A stretch of DNA of 64,000 nt from NCBI RefSeq assembly GCF_023006505.1, contig NZ_JALBGV010000002.1:1-64000 (forward strand). The letters are read 5' to 3'. Both the position numbers and the translations under genes were made by a program. A model generated the notes under the pieces. It was not told the DNA's origin. It saw only the letters and a list, made by a program, of their open reading frames with translations, and did no database searches. Of this stretch, positions 1 to 8,010 are shown piece after piece. Source of the DNA: Neorhizobium sp. SHOUNA12A (GTDB taxonomy: Bacteria > Pseudomonadota > Alphaproteobacteria > Rhizobiales > Rhizobiaceae). How positions within the stretch are numbered: the first letter of the stretch is position 1; each line of letters opens with the position of its first letter.

Positions 1-597
1 CTCACCGAACTCTCTTGCGCCTGGAAGGCGGGCGCCCAGGCAGCCGCGGCGGAAGGCGGCTTCGGGCTGAGTGGCCACTGGGACTTCATCTCGGTCGGCG
101 CCGATCTTTCGGACATGGCGGCGGTGGTGACGCCGGGCGCGCTGATCAAGGCCGATGTCGGGACGCTGGTCGACGGCTATTCCTCGGACGGCGCACGCAC
201 CTTCACCCATGGCCTTGCATCGCCACTGTCGCGCGAAATCTTCAAAGCGCTGGAAAATGCTTTCGCAGCCGGGCTCGATGAACTTCGTCCCGGCAATACG
301 TTCGGCGCGGTGCATGCGGCCATGCTCGCCTCGATGCGCAAGGACGGCTTCGCAGACTATGATCGTGGCCATTTCGGCCATTCGGTCGGCGGCAGTGTCG
401 GCATCGAGGAATGGCCGTTCTTCTCCGCCGGCAATCCGGAAGTCATCCAGCCGGACATGGTGGTGGCGCTGGAGACGCCGTTCTACGGGCAGGGCATCGG
501 CGCGCTGATGATCGAGGATCAGTTCCTGATCACCGAAACGGGAGCCGAATGCATGAACACGCTGCCGCGGACATTGCGCGATCTTTCGGCAGAATAG
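1..597 (+). CDS. M24-family metallopeptidase (Xaa-Pro aminopeptidase-like), 5' end missing
   Basis: The frame is open from base 1, so the N-terminal part lies outside the window. The visible 198 residues match the C-terminal pita-bread catalytic domain of M24 peptidases. Metal-ligand positions can be seen: an Asp in ADVGTLVDGYSSDGAR, a second Asp in the same segment, a His in GHFGHSVGG, a Glu in VVALETPFY, and a Glu in MIEDQFLI. Family members cleave Xaa-Pro bonds or act as creatinase-type hydrolases. The substrate cannot be told from this fragment. A 109-base gap separates it from the Rrf2 gene on the same strand. An internal ATG at 115 lies inside the domain and is not the real start. Confidence 0.85.
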   Translation, partial: LTELSCAWKAGAQAAAAEGGFGLSGHWDFISVGADLSDMAAVVTPGALIKADVGTLVDGYSSDGARTFTHGLASPLSREIFKALENAFAAGLDELRPGNTFGAVHAAMLASMRKDGFADYDRGHFGHSVGGSVGIEEWPFFSAGNPEVIQPDMVVALETPFYGQGIGALMIEDQFLITETGAECMNTLPRTLRDLSAE

Positions 598-706
598 AGC
601 AGACGAGTAAACCGACGTTGAACCTTTGGCACTGGTCCTGTATCGGTGTCACACCTTCGGCGATCTCGCCGGGAAGGGCACCAGACAGGCGGAATTTTGA
701 TCTTCG

Positions 707-1162
707 ATGCTGACGAAAAAGGGAAAATACGGACTGAAGGCGCTTGTCCACCTTGCGCAGCTTGAACCCGGCAAGACCGCCTTCGTCAGCGACATCGCCC
801 AACAGAACAATATTTCCAAGAAATTCCTCGATGCGATCCTGCTCGAACTGCGCAAGGGCGGCATGCTGCGTTCGAAAAAAGGGCCTGGCGGCGGTTATGC
901 GCTGTCCAAGCCCGCTTCGCAGATCTATGTCGGCCAGGCGGTCCGCATCCTGGACGGTCCGCTGGCGCCGATCCGCTGCGCCAGCAAGACGGCGTTCGAG
1001 CCCTGCGACGATTGCGACCACCCGGAAGACTGTCAGATCCGCCATTCGATGACGGAAGTGCGCGACGCGATCGCTGCGGTCCTCGACAACATGACGCTGG
1101 AACAGATGGTCGCCAAACGCTCGAGCGGCGTTCTCGACGACGCGCAGGCCGGCAGCAAATAG
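707..1162 (+). CDS. Rrf2-family transcriptional regulator
   Basis: The protein has 151 residues, the usual Rrf2 length. The N-terminal winged helix (about residues 1-80) begins MLTKKGKYGLKALVHLA and carries the wing motif KKGPGGGYAL. The middle region has four cysteines in about 20 residues (CASKTAFEPCDDCDHPEDC), which in IscR/NsrR-type relatives can hold an Fe-S cluster. CymR-type Rrf2 proteins control cysteine and sulfur genes without a cluster. The neighbours (SfnB-like and DszA/NtaA-like enzymes) make a sulfur-related role plausible, but this is inferred from position only. It is convergent with the SfnB-like gene across a hairpin. Confidence 0.85.
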   Translation: MLTKKGKYGLKALVHLAQLEPGKTAFVSDIAQQNNISKKFLDAILLELRKGGMLRSKKGPGGGYALSKPASQIYVGQAVRILDGPLAPIRCASKTAFEPCDDCDHPEDCQIRHSMTEVRDAIAAVLDNMTLEQMVAKRSSGVLDDAQAGSK

Positions 1163-1193
1163 AATTCAACCGGTTCGCGTGACGCCGCCGCAA

Positions 1194-1219
1194 ACTGCTG
1201 CGCCTTTTTGCGCAGCAGT
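1194..1219. terminator. Hairpin between convergent genes
   Basis: ACTGCTGCGC and its exact reverse complement GCGCAGCAGT form a 10-bp stem around a six-base CTTTTT loop. It lies between the stop of the Rrf2 gene and the stop of the convergent SfnB-like gene. There is no long T tract after the stem, so termination is likely but not certain. Confidence 0.5.
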
Positions 1220-1222
1220 CCT

Positions 1223-2440
1223 TCAGAACTGTCCGTTCGGCCGCGGGACGTTGCCGTTCAGGTGAAAATCGCCGATCGCGTGATGTTTCCAGCGTACCGG
1301 ATCGTGCACCGTATGGGTGCGGGCATTGCGCCAGTGGCGGTCGAGGTTCAGGTCCTCCTTGGTCGCAGAAGTTCCGGCAAGTTCGAACAGACCGTTGGTC
1401 GCGTCGAGTGCTGCCTCCGTCGTCAGGATCTTTGCGGCAGCGACGGAAAGCGAGGCCTCGATCGCGGTCTCCGAGGACGGGTTAATCTGGGCGACGTCGA
1501 CCTTGCGGCCGGCTCGTTCCAGAACCGCGCTCGCGGCTTCCAGTTTGACGGCGATCGAGCCGGTCCGCGCAATGGTCAGTGGATCGGCACTTGCCGTCTC
1601 GATGCCGACGTTGCGGATGCCTCGGGATTTGCTGCGCACGAAGCCGACCATGTCGGCAAAGGCGGCGCGTGCAATCCCCAGGTCGACGGCGGCATGCAGC
1701 AGCTGGCCAAGCGAGCCGAGTGGCGCGTGCCGTTCGAAACTCCGATAGTAGCTGATGACTGAATCCGGAGAAACGTAGACGTTGTCGATCAGCACGGTGC
1801 CGCTGGCCGTGGTGCGCTGGCCGAACCCGTCCCAATCGTCGACGATCGTCAGCCCTTCCGCATCGCGCGGCACGATCGCCATGACCGCTTTGCTTTCGGG
1901 ATCGAGACCGAAGATGGCCACCCAGTCGGCAAACAGCGCGCCCGTCGAATAATATTTGCGGCCGGTAATACGATAGCCGACGCCTTCCGGCACAAGCCGG
2001 GTTTCGATATCGCCCGCAGCCTTCGTTCCGGACTCGGCAAGGGCATTGCCGAAATGCTCGCCGGCGAGCGCCCGCCCGAAGAAGTATTTCTTCTGCTCCT
2101 CGCTGCCGGAAAGTCGCAGGGCTTCGAGAATCGAGAAGTGGTTCTGCGGGATCTGCCCGACCGATGCGTCGGCCTCCGACAGAATGGCGATCACCTCCGC
2201 CAGGAAGGCATTGGAAATGTCGGCGCCGCCGTATTCGGCGGGCACGGTTATCCCCAGCAGGCCTGACTGGGCGACCAGTTCCATCTCGTCATGCGGAAGC
2301 AGTCGCTGCCGGTCGCGGTGGCTCGATCCTTCGGCAATCCGCGCCGAAAGCCCGTTGGCTACGTCGATCGCCTGGTCCTCTGTCGCGAGGTACGGAGCCA
2401 CTGCTCTGATCTTTCCTGCCAAATGGAAAACCCTGCTCAT
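1223..2440 (-). CDS. sfnB: SfnB-type acyl-CoA dehydrogenase-fold oxidoreductase
   Basis: This 405-residue flavoprotein resembles the SfnB/DszC-type branch of the acyl-CoA dehydrogenase superfamily. It has an N-terminal helical domain, a middle beta domain (GRKYYSTGALFADW) and a C-terminal four-helix bundle ending near NARTHTVHDPVRWK. SfnB proteins take part in use of dimethyl sulfone and other organosulfur compounds with reduced flavin. The start at 2440 is preferred because GGGAGG lies just upstream; an in-frame ATG at 2467 lacks a Shine-Dalgarno sequence. It is divergent from the LLM monooxygenase gene. A desulfurising or N-oxygenating dehydrogenase of the same family cannot be excluded. 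Confidence 0.8.
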   Translation of the reverse strand: MSRVFHLAGKIRAVAPYLATEDQAIDVANGLSARIAEGSSHRDRQRLLPHDEMELVAQSGLLGITVPAEYGGADISNAFLAEVIAILSEADASVGQIPQNHFSILEALRLSGSEEQKKYFFGRALAGEHFGNALAESGTKAAGDIETRLVPEGVGYRITGRKYYSTGALFADWVAIFGLDPESKAVMAIVPRDAEGLTIVDDWDGFGQRTTASGTVLIDNVYVSPDSVISYYRSFERHAPLGSLGQLLHAAVDLGIARAAFADMVGFVRSKSRGIRNVGIETASADPLTIARTGSIAVKLEAASAVLERAGRKVDVAQINPSSETAIEASLSVAAAKILTTEAALDATNGLFELAGTSATKEDLNLDRHWRNARTHTVHDPVRWKHHAIGDFHLNGNVPRPNGQF

Positions 2441-2709
2441 GCGCGCCTCCCGGATCAAGTCTGTCATTGAGCCACGCCACGGAGGCGGGGAGAAGGAATA
2501 AAGCTTTAATTGCACGCGTCGAACGAAGCGAATTTTCTCTTTTGGTGGCCGGATAGAGAGATTTGCGGATTGTCACGCCAAGTTGAGCGGAAGGAGAGAG
2601 AATTTCTCCGGGACGATGCAATCGGCGCAACAACGTTGCTTAGCATGTGAAACGGGAATGCCTACTTTAAGCCGATCAGCCGTTTCTCACCCCACAAGAG
2701 CGTCGTCCC

Positions 2710-4029
2710 ATGGCAAGATCACTCCACCTTACCGCCTTCATGCGTCCCGTCAGCCTGCATACCGGCGCGTGGCGATATCCCGGCGCCTATCCGGATGCCA
2801 ATTTCAATTTCGGGCATATCAAGTCCTTCATCCAGAAACTGGAGGCTGCCAAGTTCGACGCCTTCTTCATGGCCGATCATCTGGCGGTGCTGAACATGCC
2901 GGTCGAAGCGCTGAAGCGCAGCCATACGGTGACGTCGTTCGAGCCGTTCACGCTGCTCTCGGCGCTGGCGGCCGTCACCGAGAAGATCGGCCTTGCGGCG
3001 ACCGCCTCGACCACGTTCGACGAGCCCTATCACGTCGCCCGCCGGTTCGCCTCGCTCGACCATATCAGCAACGGCCGCGCCGCCTGGAATATCGTCACCA
3101 CGTCCAACCCGGATTCCGCCCGTAATTTCGGTCTCGACGAACATGTGGAGCACGGCGAGCGCTACAAGCGGGCGCGCGAGTTCTACGACGTCGTCACCGG
3201 ACTTTGGGACAGTTTTGCGGACGACGCCTTCATCCGCGATCAGCAAAGCGGTATCTTCTTCGATCCGGAGAAGATGCATGTGCTGGACCACAAGGGTGAG
3301 GAACTCAGCGTGCGCGGGCCGCTCAATATCGCCCGGCCGGTGCAAGGCTGGCCGGTGATCGTGCAGGCCGGGCAATCGGAACCGGGACGCCAGCTCGCGG
3401 CCGAGACTGCCGAACTGGTCTTCTGTTCGCCACGCGATCTCTCCGCTGCCAAGGCGCTTTATGGGGATATCAAGGGCCGCATGGTCGCTGCCTCGCGCAA
3501 CCCTGACCACCTGAAGATCCTGCCGGCCGCCTTCATCGTCGTCGGCGATACGATCGAGGAAGCGAAGGCGAAGCGGGCGAAACTCGACGGCCTGGTGCAT
3601 TACGATAGCGCCATCGCCTCGCTGTCGATCGCGCTTGGCCACGACGCCTCCGGTTTCGATCCGGACGGTCCACTGCCGGAAATTCCGGAGACCAACGCCA
3701 GCAAGTCCGGCCGCGCCCAGGTCCTCAAACTCGCCGAACAGGAAAAGCTGACGGTGCGCCAGCTCGCCCAGCGTTACGGCGGTTATTCAGGCCTCGCTTT
3801 TGTCGGCACGCCTCAAACCATTGCCGACGAGATGCAGACCTGGCTTTCGGAAGAGGCAAGCGACGGCTTTACGGTCGTTTTCCCCTACCTGCCGCAGGGC
3901 CTGGACGACGTGACGCAGCGGCTTATTCCGGAACTTCAGCGCCGCGGCATCTTCCGCACCGACTACGAGGGATCGACGCTTCGCGACCATCTCGGCCTGC
4001 CGCGGCCGGCCAACCGTTTCTTCGCCTGA
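2710..4029 (+). CDS. LLM-class flavin-dependent monooxygenase, NtaA/SnaA/DszA family
   Basis: The 439-residue protein has the bacterial luciferase-like TIM barrel. Typical NtaA/DszA segments are MADHLAVL near residue 55, DHISNGRAAWNIVTT near 116, and WPVIVQAGQSEPGRQLAAE near 216. Family members use FMNH2 from a separate reductase to oxidise nitrilotriacetate, dibenzothiophene sulfone, alkyl sulfones and similar compounds. No reductase gene is nearby. The divergent SfnB-like gene suggests both enzymes act on one substrate class, probably organosulfur, with a shared 270-base control region. The substrate itself is unknown. Confidence 0.85.
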   Translation: MARSLHLTAFMRPVSLHTGAWRYPGAYPDANFNFGHIKSFIQKLEAAKFDAFFMADHLAVLNMPVEALKRSHTVTSFEPFTLLSALAAVTEKIGLAATASTTFDEPYHVARRFASLDHISNGRAAWNIVTTSNPDSARNFGLDEHVEHGERYKRAREFYDVVTGLWDSFADDAFIRDQQSGIFFDPEKMHVLDHKGEELSVRGPLNIARPVQGWPVIVQAGQSEPGRQLAAETAELVFCSPRDLSAAKALYGDIKGRMVAASRNPDHLKILPAAFIVVGDTIEEAKAKRAKLDGLVHYDSAIASLSIALGHDASGFDPDGPLPEIPETNASKSGRAQVLKLAEQEKLTVRQLAQRYGGYSGLAFVGTPQTIADEMQTWLSEEASDGFTVVFPYLPQGLDDVTQRLIPELQRRGIFRTDYEGSTLRDHLGLPRPANRFFA

Positions 4030-4203
4030 AGGGGACGCAAGGGCTCTTGCAAAGATCGGCATTTCGCCAACTGCCACATTTCGGACATAATAGTTTCCAT
4101 CCCGTTGACGAATTAGTATAGGGTTTTGATAGACTACATTGACCCGAGCAGGGTTTGGCCCGAAAGTGAGTGGGCATGATGTTCAACCGACCGGAGGCTG
4201 ACG

Positions 4204-4395
4204 ATGATCGCTGGTGGCTTATCCCTGTTTGGGTTTGATCTGTTCGGACTGAGCCGGCGGGCGCCGGGTAGGGCAGACACAGAAAGCACCGAGCGCACGC
4301 CGCTTGAAAAGGTGCGCGAGGATGGTGACAAAAACCGCGATCCCGATCGCGAACATTCGGAAAGCTTTTTCTGGGGCATGTATCCCGTCTATTGA
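4204..4395 (+). CDS. Small hypothetical protein
   Basis: This is a possible 63-residue protein. Its ATG is preceded by GGAGG with a six-base spacer, a good Shine-Dalgarno site. The N terminus is short and hydrophobic (MIAGGLSLFGFDLFGL). The middle is highly charged, with many Arg, Asp and Glu. The C terminus is aromatic (SFFWGMYPVY). It is not a clear transmembrane protein and I recognise no family. A terminator follows 45 bases after the stop. The ribosome site and terminator favour a real gene, but no homology supports it. Confidence 0.4.
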   Translation: MIAGGLSLFGFDLFGLSRRAPGRADTESTERTPLEKVREDGDKNRDPDREHSESFFWGMYPVY

Positions 4396-4439
4396 GACGG
4401 CTCGTCCCGCACCGGGTGTTTTACCTGGAACACATCGAA

Positions 4440-4474
4440 AGGCCGGCGAAGCGATCCGCTCCGCCGGCCTTTTT
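4440..4474 (+). terminator. Rho-independent terminator
   Basis: AGGCCGGCG (4440-4448) pairs with CGCCGGCCT (4462-4470), and five T residues follow from 4470. It ends the plus-strand transcript of the monooxygenase and small ORF, and lies just past the 3' end of the convergent peroxiredoxin gene. Confidence 0.8.
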
Positions 4475-4491
4475 GTCTGGATGAAACGATA

Positions 4492-5151
4492 TCAGGCCGT
4501 GGGCTGCTTGGTCTTGCGCAGATAGGGCAGGACCGTATCGAACGAACCGAAGCGAGTGATCGCATCCTCGTTGGAAACGGCGGCGGTGATGATCACGTCC
4601 TCACCCTGCTGCCAATTGGCCGGCGTCGCCACCTGGTGTTTGGCGGTGAGCTGGATCGAGTCGATCGCCCGCAGGATTTCGTTGAAGTTACGGCCTGTGG
4701 TCATCGGATAGGTGAGGATCAGCTTGATCTTCTTGTCCGGGCCGATGACGTAAACCGAGCGCACCGTCGCATTGTCGGCGGGCGTGCGGCCTTCCGAGCT
4801 TTCGCCCGCACCGGCCGGCAGCATGTCATAGAGCTTGGCGATCTTGAGATCGCGGTCGCCGATCAGCGGATATTCAACGTCGAAACCGGTAGCAGTCTTG
4901 ATGTCGTTCTTCCACTTGCCGTGGCTTTCGACCGGATCGACGGAGATGCCGATGATCTTGACGCCGCGCTTTTTAAATTCTCCCTCAAGGCCGGCCATGG
5001 CGCCGAGTTCGGTTGTGCAGACCGGCGTAAAGTTCTTCGGATGGGAAAACAGCACGGCCCAGCCGCTGCCGATCCAGTCATGGAAATGGATCGTGCCCTG
5101 GGTGGTTTCGGCGGTGAAATCCGGTGCGATGTCGTTGATACGAAGGCTCAT
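4492..5151 (-). CDS. Peroxiredoxin, 1-Cys (Prx6-like) type
   Basis: The 219-residue protein has the AhpC/TSA fold and the peroxidatic cysteine motif FTPVCTTE near residue 45. Its length, the segment GISVDPVESHGKW, and the long C-terminal domain fit the Prx6 (1-Cys) subfamily. These enzymes reduce hydrogen peroxide and alkyl hydroperoxides in the cytoplasm, often with a glutathione-linked reductant. The next gene upstream in the same direction is a YfcG-like glutathione transferase. The pair could therefore act together in peroxide defence, though the gap of about 70 bases leaves the operon unproven. Confidence 0.92.
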   Translation of the reverse strand: MSLRINDIAPDFTAETTQGTIHFHDWIGSGWAVLFSHPKNFTPVCTTELGAMAGLEGEFKKRGVKIIGISVDPVESHGKWKNDIKTATGFDVEYPLIGDRDLKIAKLYDMLPAGAGESSEGRTPADNATVRSVYVIGPDKKIKLILTYPMTTGRNFNEILRAIDSIQLTAKHQVATPANWQQGEDVIITAAVSNEDAITRFGSFDTVLPYLRKTKQPTA

Positions 5152-5222
5152 GTCTTGGCTCCCTTGAATTGTTTCTATCGATTGCGCATTTTTGGATGGC
5201 CGGGACTCTAGCAGCCGGCCGA

Positions 5223-5945
5223 CTAATCGGCGACCGGTATTGCCCGTTGATTATAGAGGATCTTGCGGATTCGCTCCTGCTCCTCCGGCGGCAGTTTAGT
5301 ATTGTCGACGGCGAGGTCCGCGCCGACAGCAAGCCCCCGCTGGACGCCGGGCCGTGCGCTCAGGTCGTCGAACCAGCGCTTGAAATGCTTGAACTCGTTG
5401 ATGTCCTGGCCCTGCGCCTGCCAGCCGACCGTCCACGGATAGCTGATGATGTCGGCGATCGTAAACTGGTCGCCGGCGAGATAGGGACGGTCGCGCAGCC
5501 GCATATTCAGCACGCCATAGAGACGGTTGGCCTCGTCGGTGAAGCGGCGCACCGCGTAGGACTGGTCGCCCTCGCGATCACCCAAACGGCGGAAATGCCC
5601 GGCTTCGCCGAGCTTCGGTCCCTGGTTGGCCATCTGCCAGATGACCCATTGGGCCACTTCGTATTTAGCACGCAAATCCTGCGGCCAGAGCTTGCCGGTC
5701 TTTTCGGCGAGGTAGAACAGGATCGCACCGGATTCGAACACGCTGATCGGCGCTCCGCCGTCGGCCGGCTGGTGATCGACGATTGCTGGCATGCGATGAT
5801 TGGGATTGATCTTCAGGAACTCCGGCTTGAACTGGTCGCCGCGAGAAATCTGCACCGGGATCAGCTTATAGGGCGTGCCGGTTTCCTCCAGGAAAATCGA
5901 GACCTTCTTGCCGTTGGGCGTCGGCCAATAATAAAGATCGATCAT
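5223..5945 (-). CDS. Glutathione transferase family protein (YfcG/YghU-like)
   Basis: The protein has 240 residues when started at the ATG at 5945, which has GGGGAG five bases upstream. An N-terminal thioredoxin-like domain begins MIDLYYWPTPNGKKVSIFLE and includes NPNHRMPAIVD and the glutathione-binding segment FESGAILFYLAE. A helical C-terminal domain contains FTIADIISYPW. The WPTPNGKK segment is typical of Nu-class enzymes such as YfcG and YghU, which reduce disulfides and organic peroxides with glutathione. The longer frame reaching 6131 adds a low-complexity leader unlike the family and is rejected. Confidence 0.88.
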   Translation of the reverse strand: MIDLYYWPTPNGKKVSIFLEETGTPYKLIPVQISRGDQFKPEFLKINPNHRMPAIVDHQPADGGAPISVFESGAILFYLAEKTGKLWPQDLRAKYEVAQWVIWQMANQGPKLGEAGHFRRLGDREGDQSYAVRRFTDEANRLYGVLNMRLRDRPYLAGDQFTIADIISYPWTVGWQAQGQDINEFKHFKRWFDDLSARPGVQRGLAVGADLAVDNTKLPPEEQERIRKILYNQRAIPVAD

Positions 5946-6141
5946 TCGAGCTCCCCAGCATTTCCAATCGCGATGACAGGATACTATCCGCTTCCAAAGC
6001 CGAGGCCGACCCCGTTTGTTCCAAAATGCCGGTGCGAGAGAGTGTAGCTTTCCAAAGCAGGTGGAATTTTTGGCGAGTTCCATCATCCGCGAGATCGAAG
6101 GCGTCGACAACGGTCGCCGGGGCGAAAACATTCCCTCGGCG

Positions 6142-7740
6142 TTAACCCGCAGTCATCAGCGCCGGCATCAGCTCGTCTCCGGCGATCCGCCAGGTGTTGC
6201 GCCCGCTCGACTTTGCCCGATAAAGTGCACGGTCCGCGGTCTGAACAAGCGTTTCACGATCGCCGCCGGCGACACTTGCGGCGGCGATGCCGATGCTGAC
6301 GCCGATACCGATCGAAAAACCCTTGATCTGGAAAGGTGCGCTGAAGGCCGATATGCACCGTTCCGCAAGGTCGGTATCTGCCTGGCCCGTGGTCTTCACG
6401 AGGATGGCAAATTCGTCGCCACCAAGGCGGGCCACCAGATGTCCGGCTGCGGCCGAAAGCAGCCGCTCACCGGCCATCTTTAAAACCTCGTCGCCGGCGG
6501 CATGGCCGAACGTGTCGTTGACCGGCTTGAATCCGTCGAGATCGAGGCAGTAGACGACGACAACGCCCTCGTCCGCCTCGGGTTTGAGTGCCTCGTCGAG
6601 AGCCTTGTAGAATTGCATCCGGTTCGGAAGGCCGGTCAGAACATCATGATGCGCCAACCGGTTAGCCTCGGCCTCCGCCAGCACCCGGTCGCTGACGTCG
6701 GCGATCGTCAGCAGCAGCCGCCGGTCGCCACCCTCGTGGAGCAGCCTGACATAGATGAGGACATGGTGTTCCCGGCCCTTCGCCGTTCGCTGGCGCCAGA
6801 CGGTGCGGGCTTCGCAGTCCCCGTCGAGATTACGAAGCCTGGCGGCGAACTCCTCACCCTGGCCTTCGGCATGCATGTCGCAAACGGCTTTGGCCAGAAG
6901 GACCGATCTCTCGTAGCCGTAGAATTGAAGCGCCGCGTGATTGGCTTCAAGGATCGCAAGGCTGTCGCCGTCGCAGAGCAGCATCGGCATCGGGTTTGCC
7001 TCGAACAATTGCCGAAGCCATTCCTCGCGCTGCTTGAGACTGGTGATGTCTATGCGCATTCCAATGGCACCGCCATCCGGCGTGCGGCGATCGTCGTAGC
7101 GCAACCATCGGCCATCCTTCATTTGCCGCTCTTCCTGGGATGCGACCTGACGAAACTTGGCCATGCGTTCGCTAAGCCAGGCGTTCTGGTCCAGCACGAC
7201 TTCCTGGATGCTGCCGCCTGCAAGGCTGATCTTCAAAATCTCCTCGAACGGAATCCCCGGCGTCAGGTATTCGGCGATATCCGCATAGAGTTCGGCGTAT
7301 TTCTGATTCCAAAGAACGTATCGGTCCTTGGCGTCGAAGACGCAGACGGCCTGCGGCAACATCTCGATGACATATCGCAGACGAAGATTGGCTTCCCGAA
7401 CGGCAAACCCGGCGGATTTTTCCGACCCGCCGACTTCTATCCAGACCACGGTGATCGGTTCACTCGAACCGGAACATGACGAAACCCTGATGTTGCAGCT
7501 TCGTGTTTCTCCCGTCCTGCTGCGCAAGAGAACCGGTGAACCATCGGGCTTGTCGAGTGGCCATCCGGCCAAAAGGTCGGCAACGTTCGCGCCATTCAGC
7601 GTGTCTGCACCGTCAAAGAGTGCGCAGGCCTCGGCATTCGCAAACATGACAAAACCCGCTGCGTTCACGACGAGCGCGGCGAGTGGACAGGATTCCAGCA
7701 AGACCATTACTTCCGCACCAAGCATAGCTTCCTCAAGCAC
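6142..7740 (-). CDS. PAS-domain diguanylate cyclase
   Basis: This 532-residue protein has no transmembrane segment, so it is probably cytoplasmic. Two or three PAS-type regions come first: about 10-105, about 118-240 (ending GMRIDITSLKQRE) and about 243-360 (ending LLTIADVSDRVLAEAE). A C-terminal GGDEF domain follows (HHDVLTGLPNRMQFYKALDE; active-site RLGGDEF near 438-444). The intact motif predicts synthesis of cyclic di-GMP. The usual RxxD inhibitory site just before GGDEF is absent: the sequence there is AAAGHLVARLGGDEF. Product inhibition may therefore be weak. No EAL domain is present. It is an isolated gene. Confidence 0.9.
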   Translation of the reverse strand: MLEEAMLGAEVMVLLESCPLAALVVNAAGFVMFANAEACALFDGADTLNGANVADLLAGWPLDKPDGSPVLLRSRTGETRSCNIRVSSCSGSSEPITVVWIEVGGSEKSAGFAVREANLRLRYVIEMLPQAVCVFDAKDRYVLWNQKYAELYADIAEYLTPGIPFEEILKISLAGGSIQEVVLDQNAWLSERMAKFRQVASQEERQMKDGRWLRYDDRRTPDGGAIGMRIDITSLKQREEWLRQLFEANPMPMLLCDGDSLAILEANHAALQFYGYERSVLLAKAVCDMHAEGQGEEFAARLRNLDGDCEARTVWRQRTAKGREHHVLIYVRLLHEGGDRRLLLTIADVSDRVLAEAEANRLAHHDVLTGLPNRMQFYKALDEALKPEADEGVVVVYCLDLDGFKPVNDTFGHAAGDEVLKMAGERLLSAAAGHLVARLGGDEFAILVKTTGQADTDLAERCISAFSAPFQIKGFSIGIGVSIGIAAASVAGGDRETLVQTADRALYRAKSSGRNTWRIAGDELMPALMTAG

Positions 7741-8010
7741 TGCCTTTTCGACCGGAACAATTTCAGATGGGAGGTTAGCGGGAAGGATAAAATAAATCGC
7801 TAAAGTTCAATTGCTGCATATAGGCGCCTATAAATAACAGGCACCCCGCTCGGAGGACCTGTTGCGGGGTCGTGAAAGCGATCTTCTACGTCAAGATATC
7901 CAGACCGTACGTATTTTAGTTAATATTAAATTATCAATCTAGTGCGACATTTTGTTCTGACCGCAATCAGGTCACCACCCCCCAAGAGCCTCTGATCGGA
8001 GAGCCGCAGC

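Noticed and set aside
5946-6131. N-terminal extension of the glutathione transferase
   Set aside because: The thioredoxin-like domain starts directly at the ATG at 5945, which has GGGGAG upstream.
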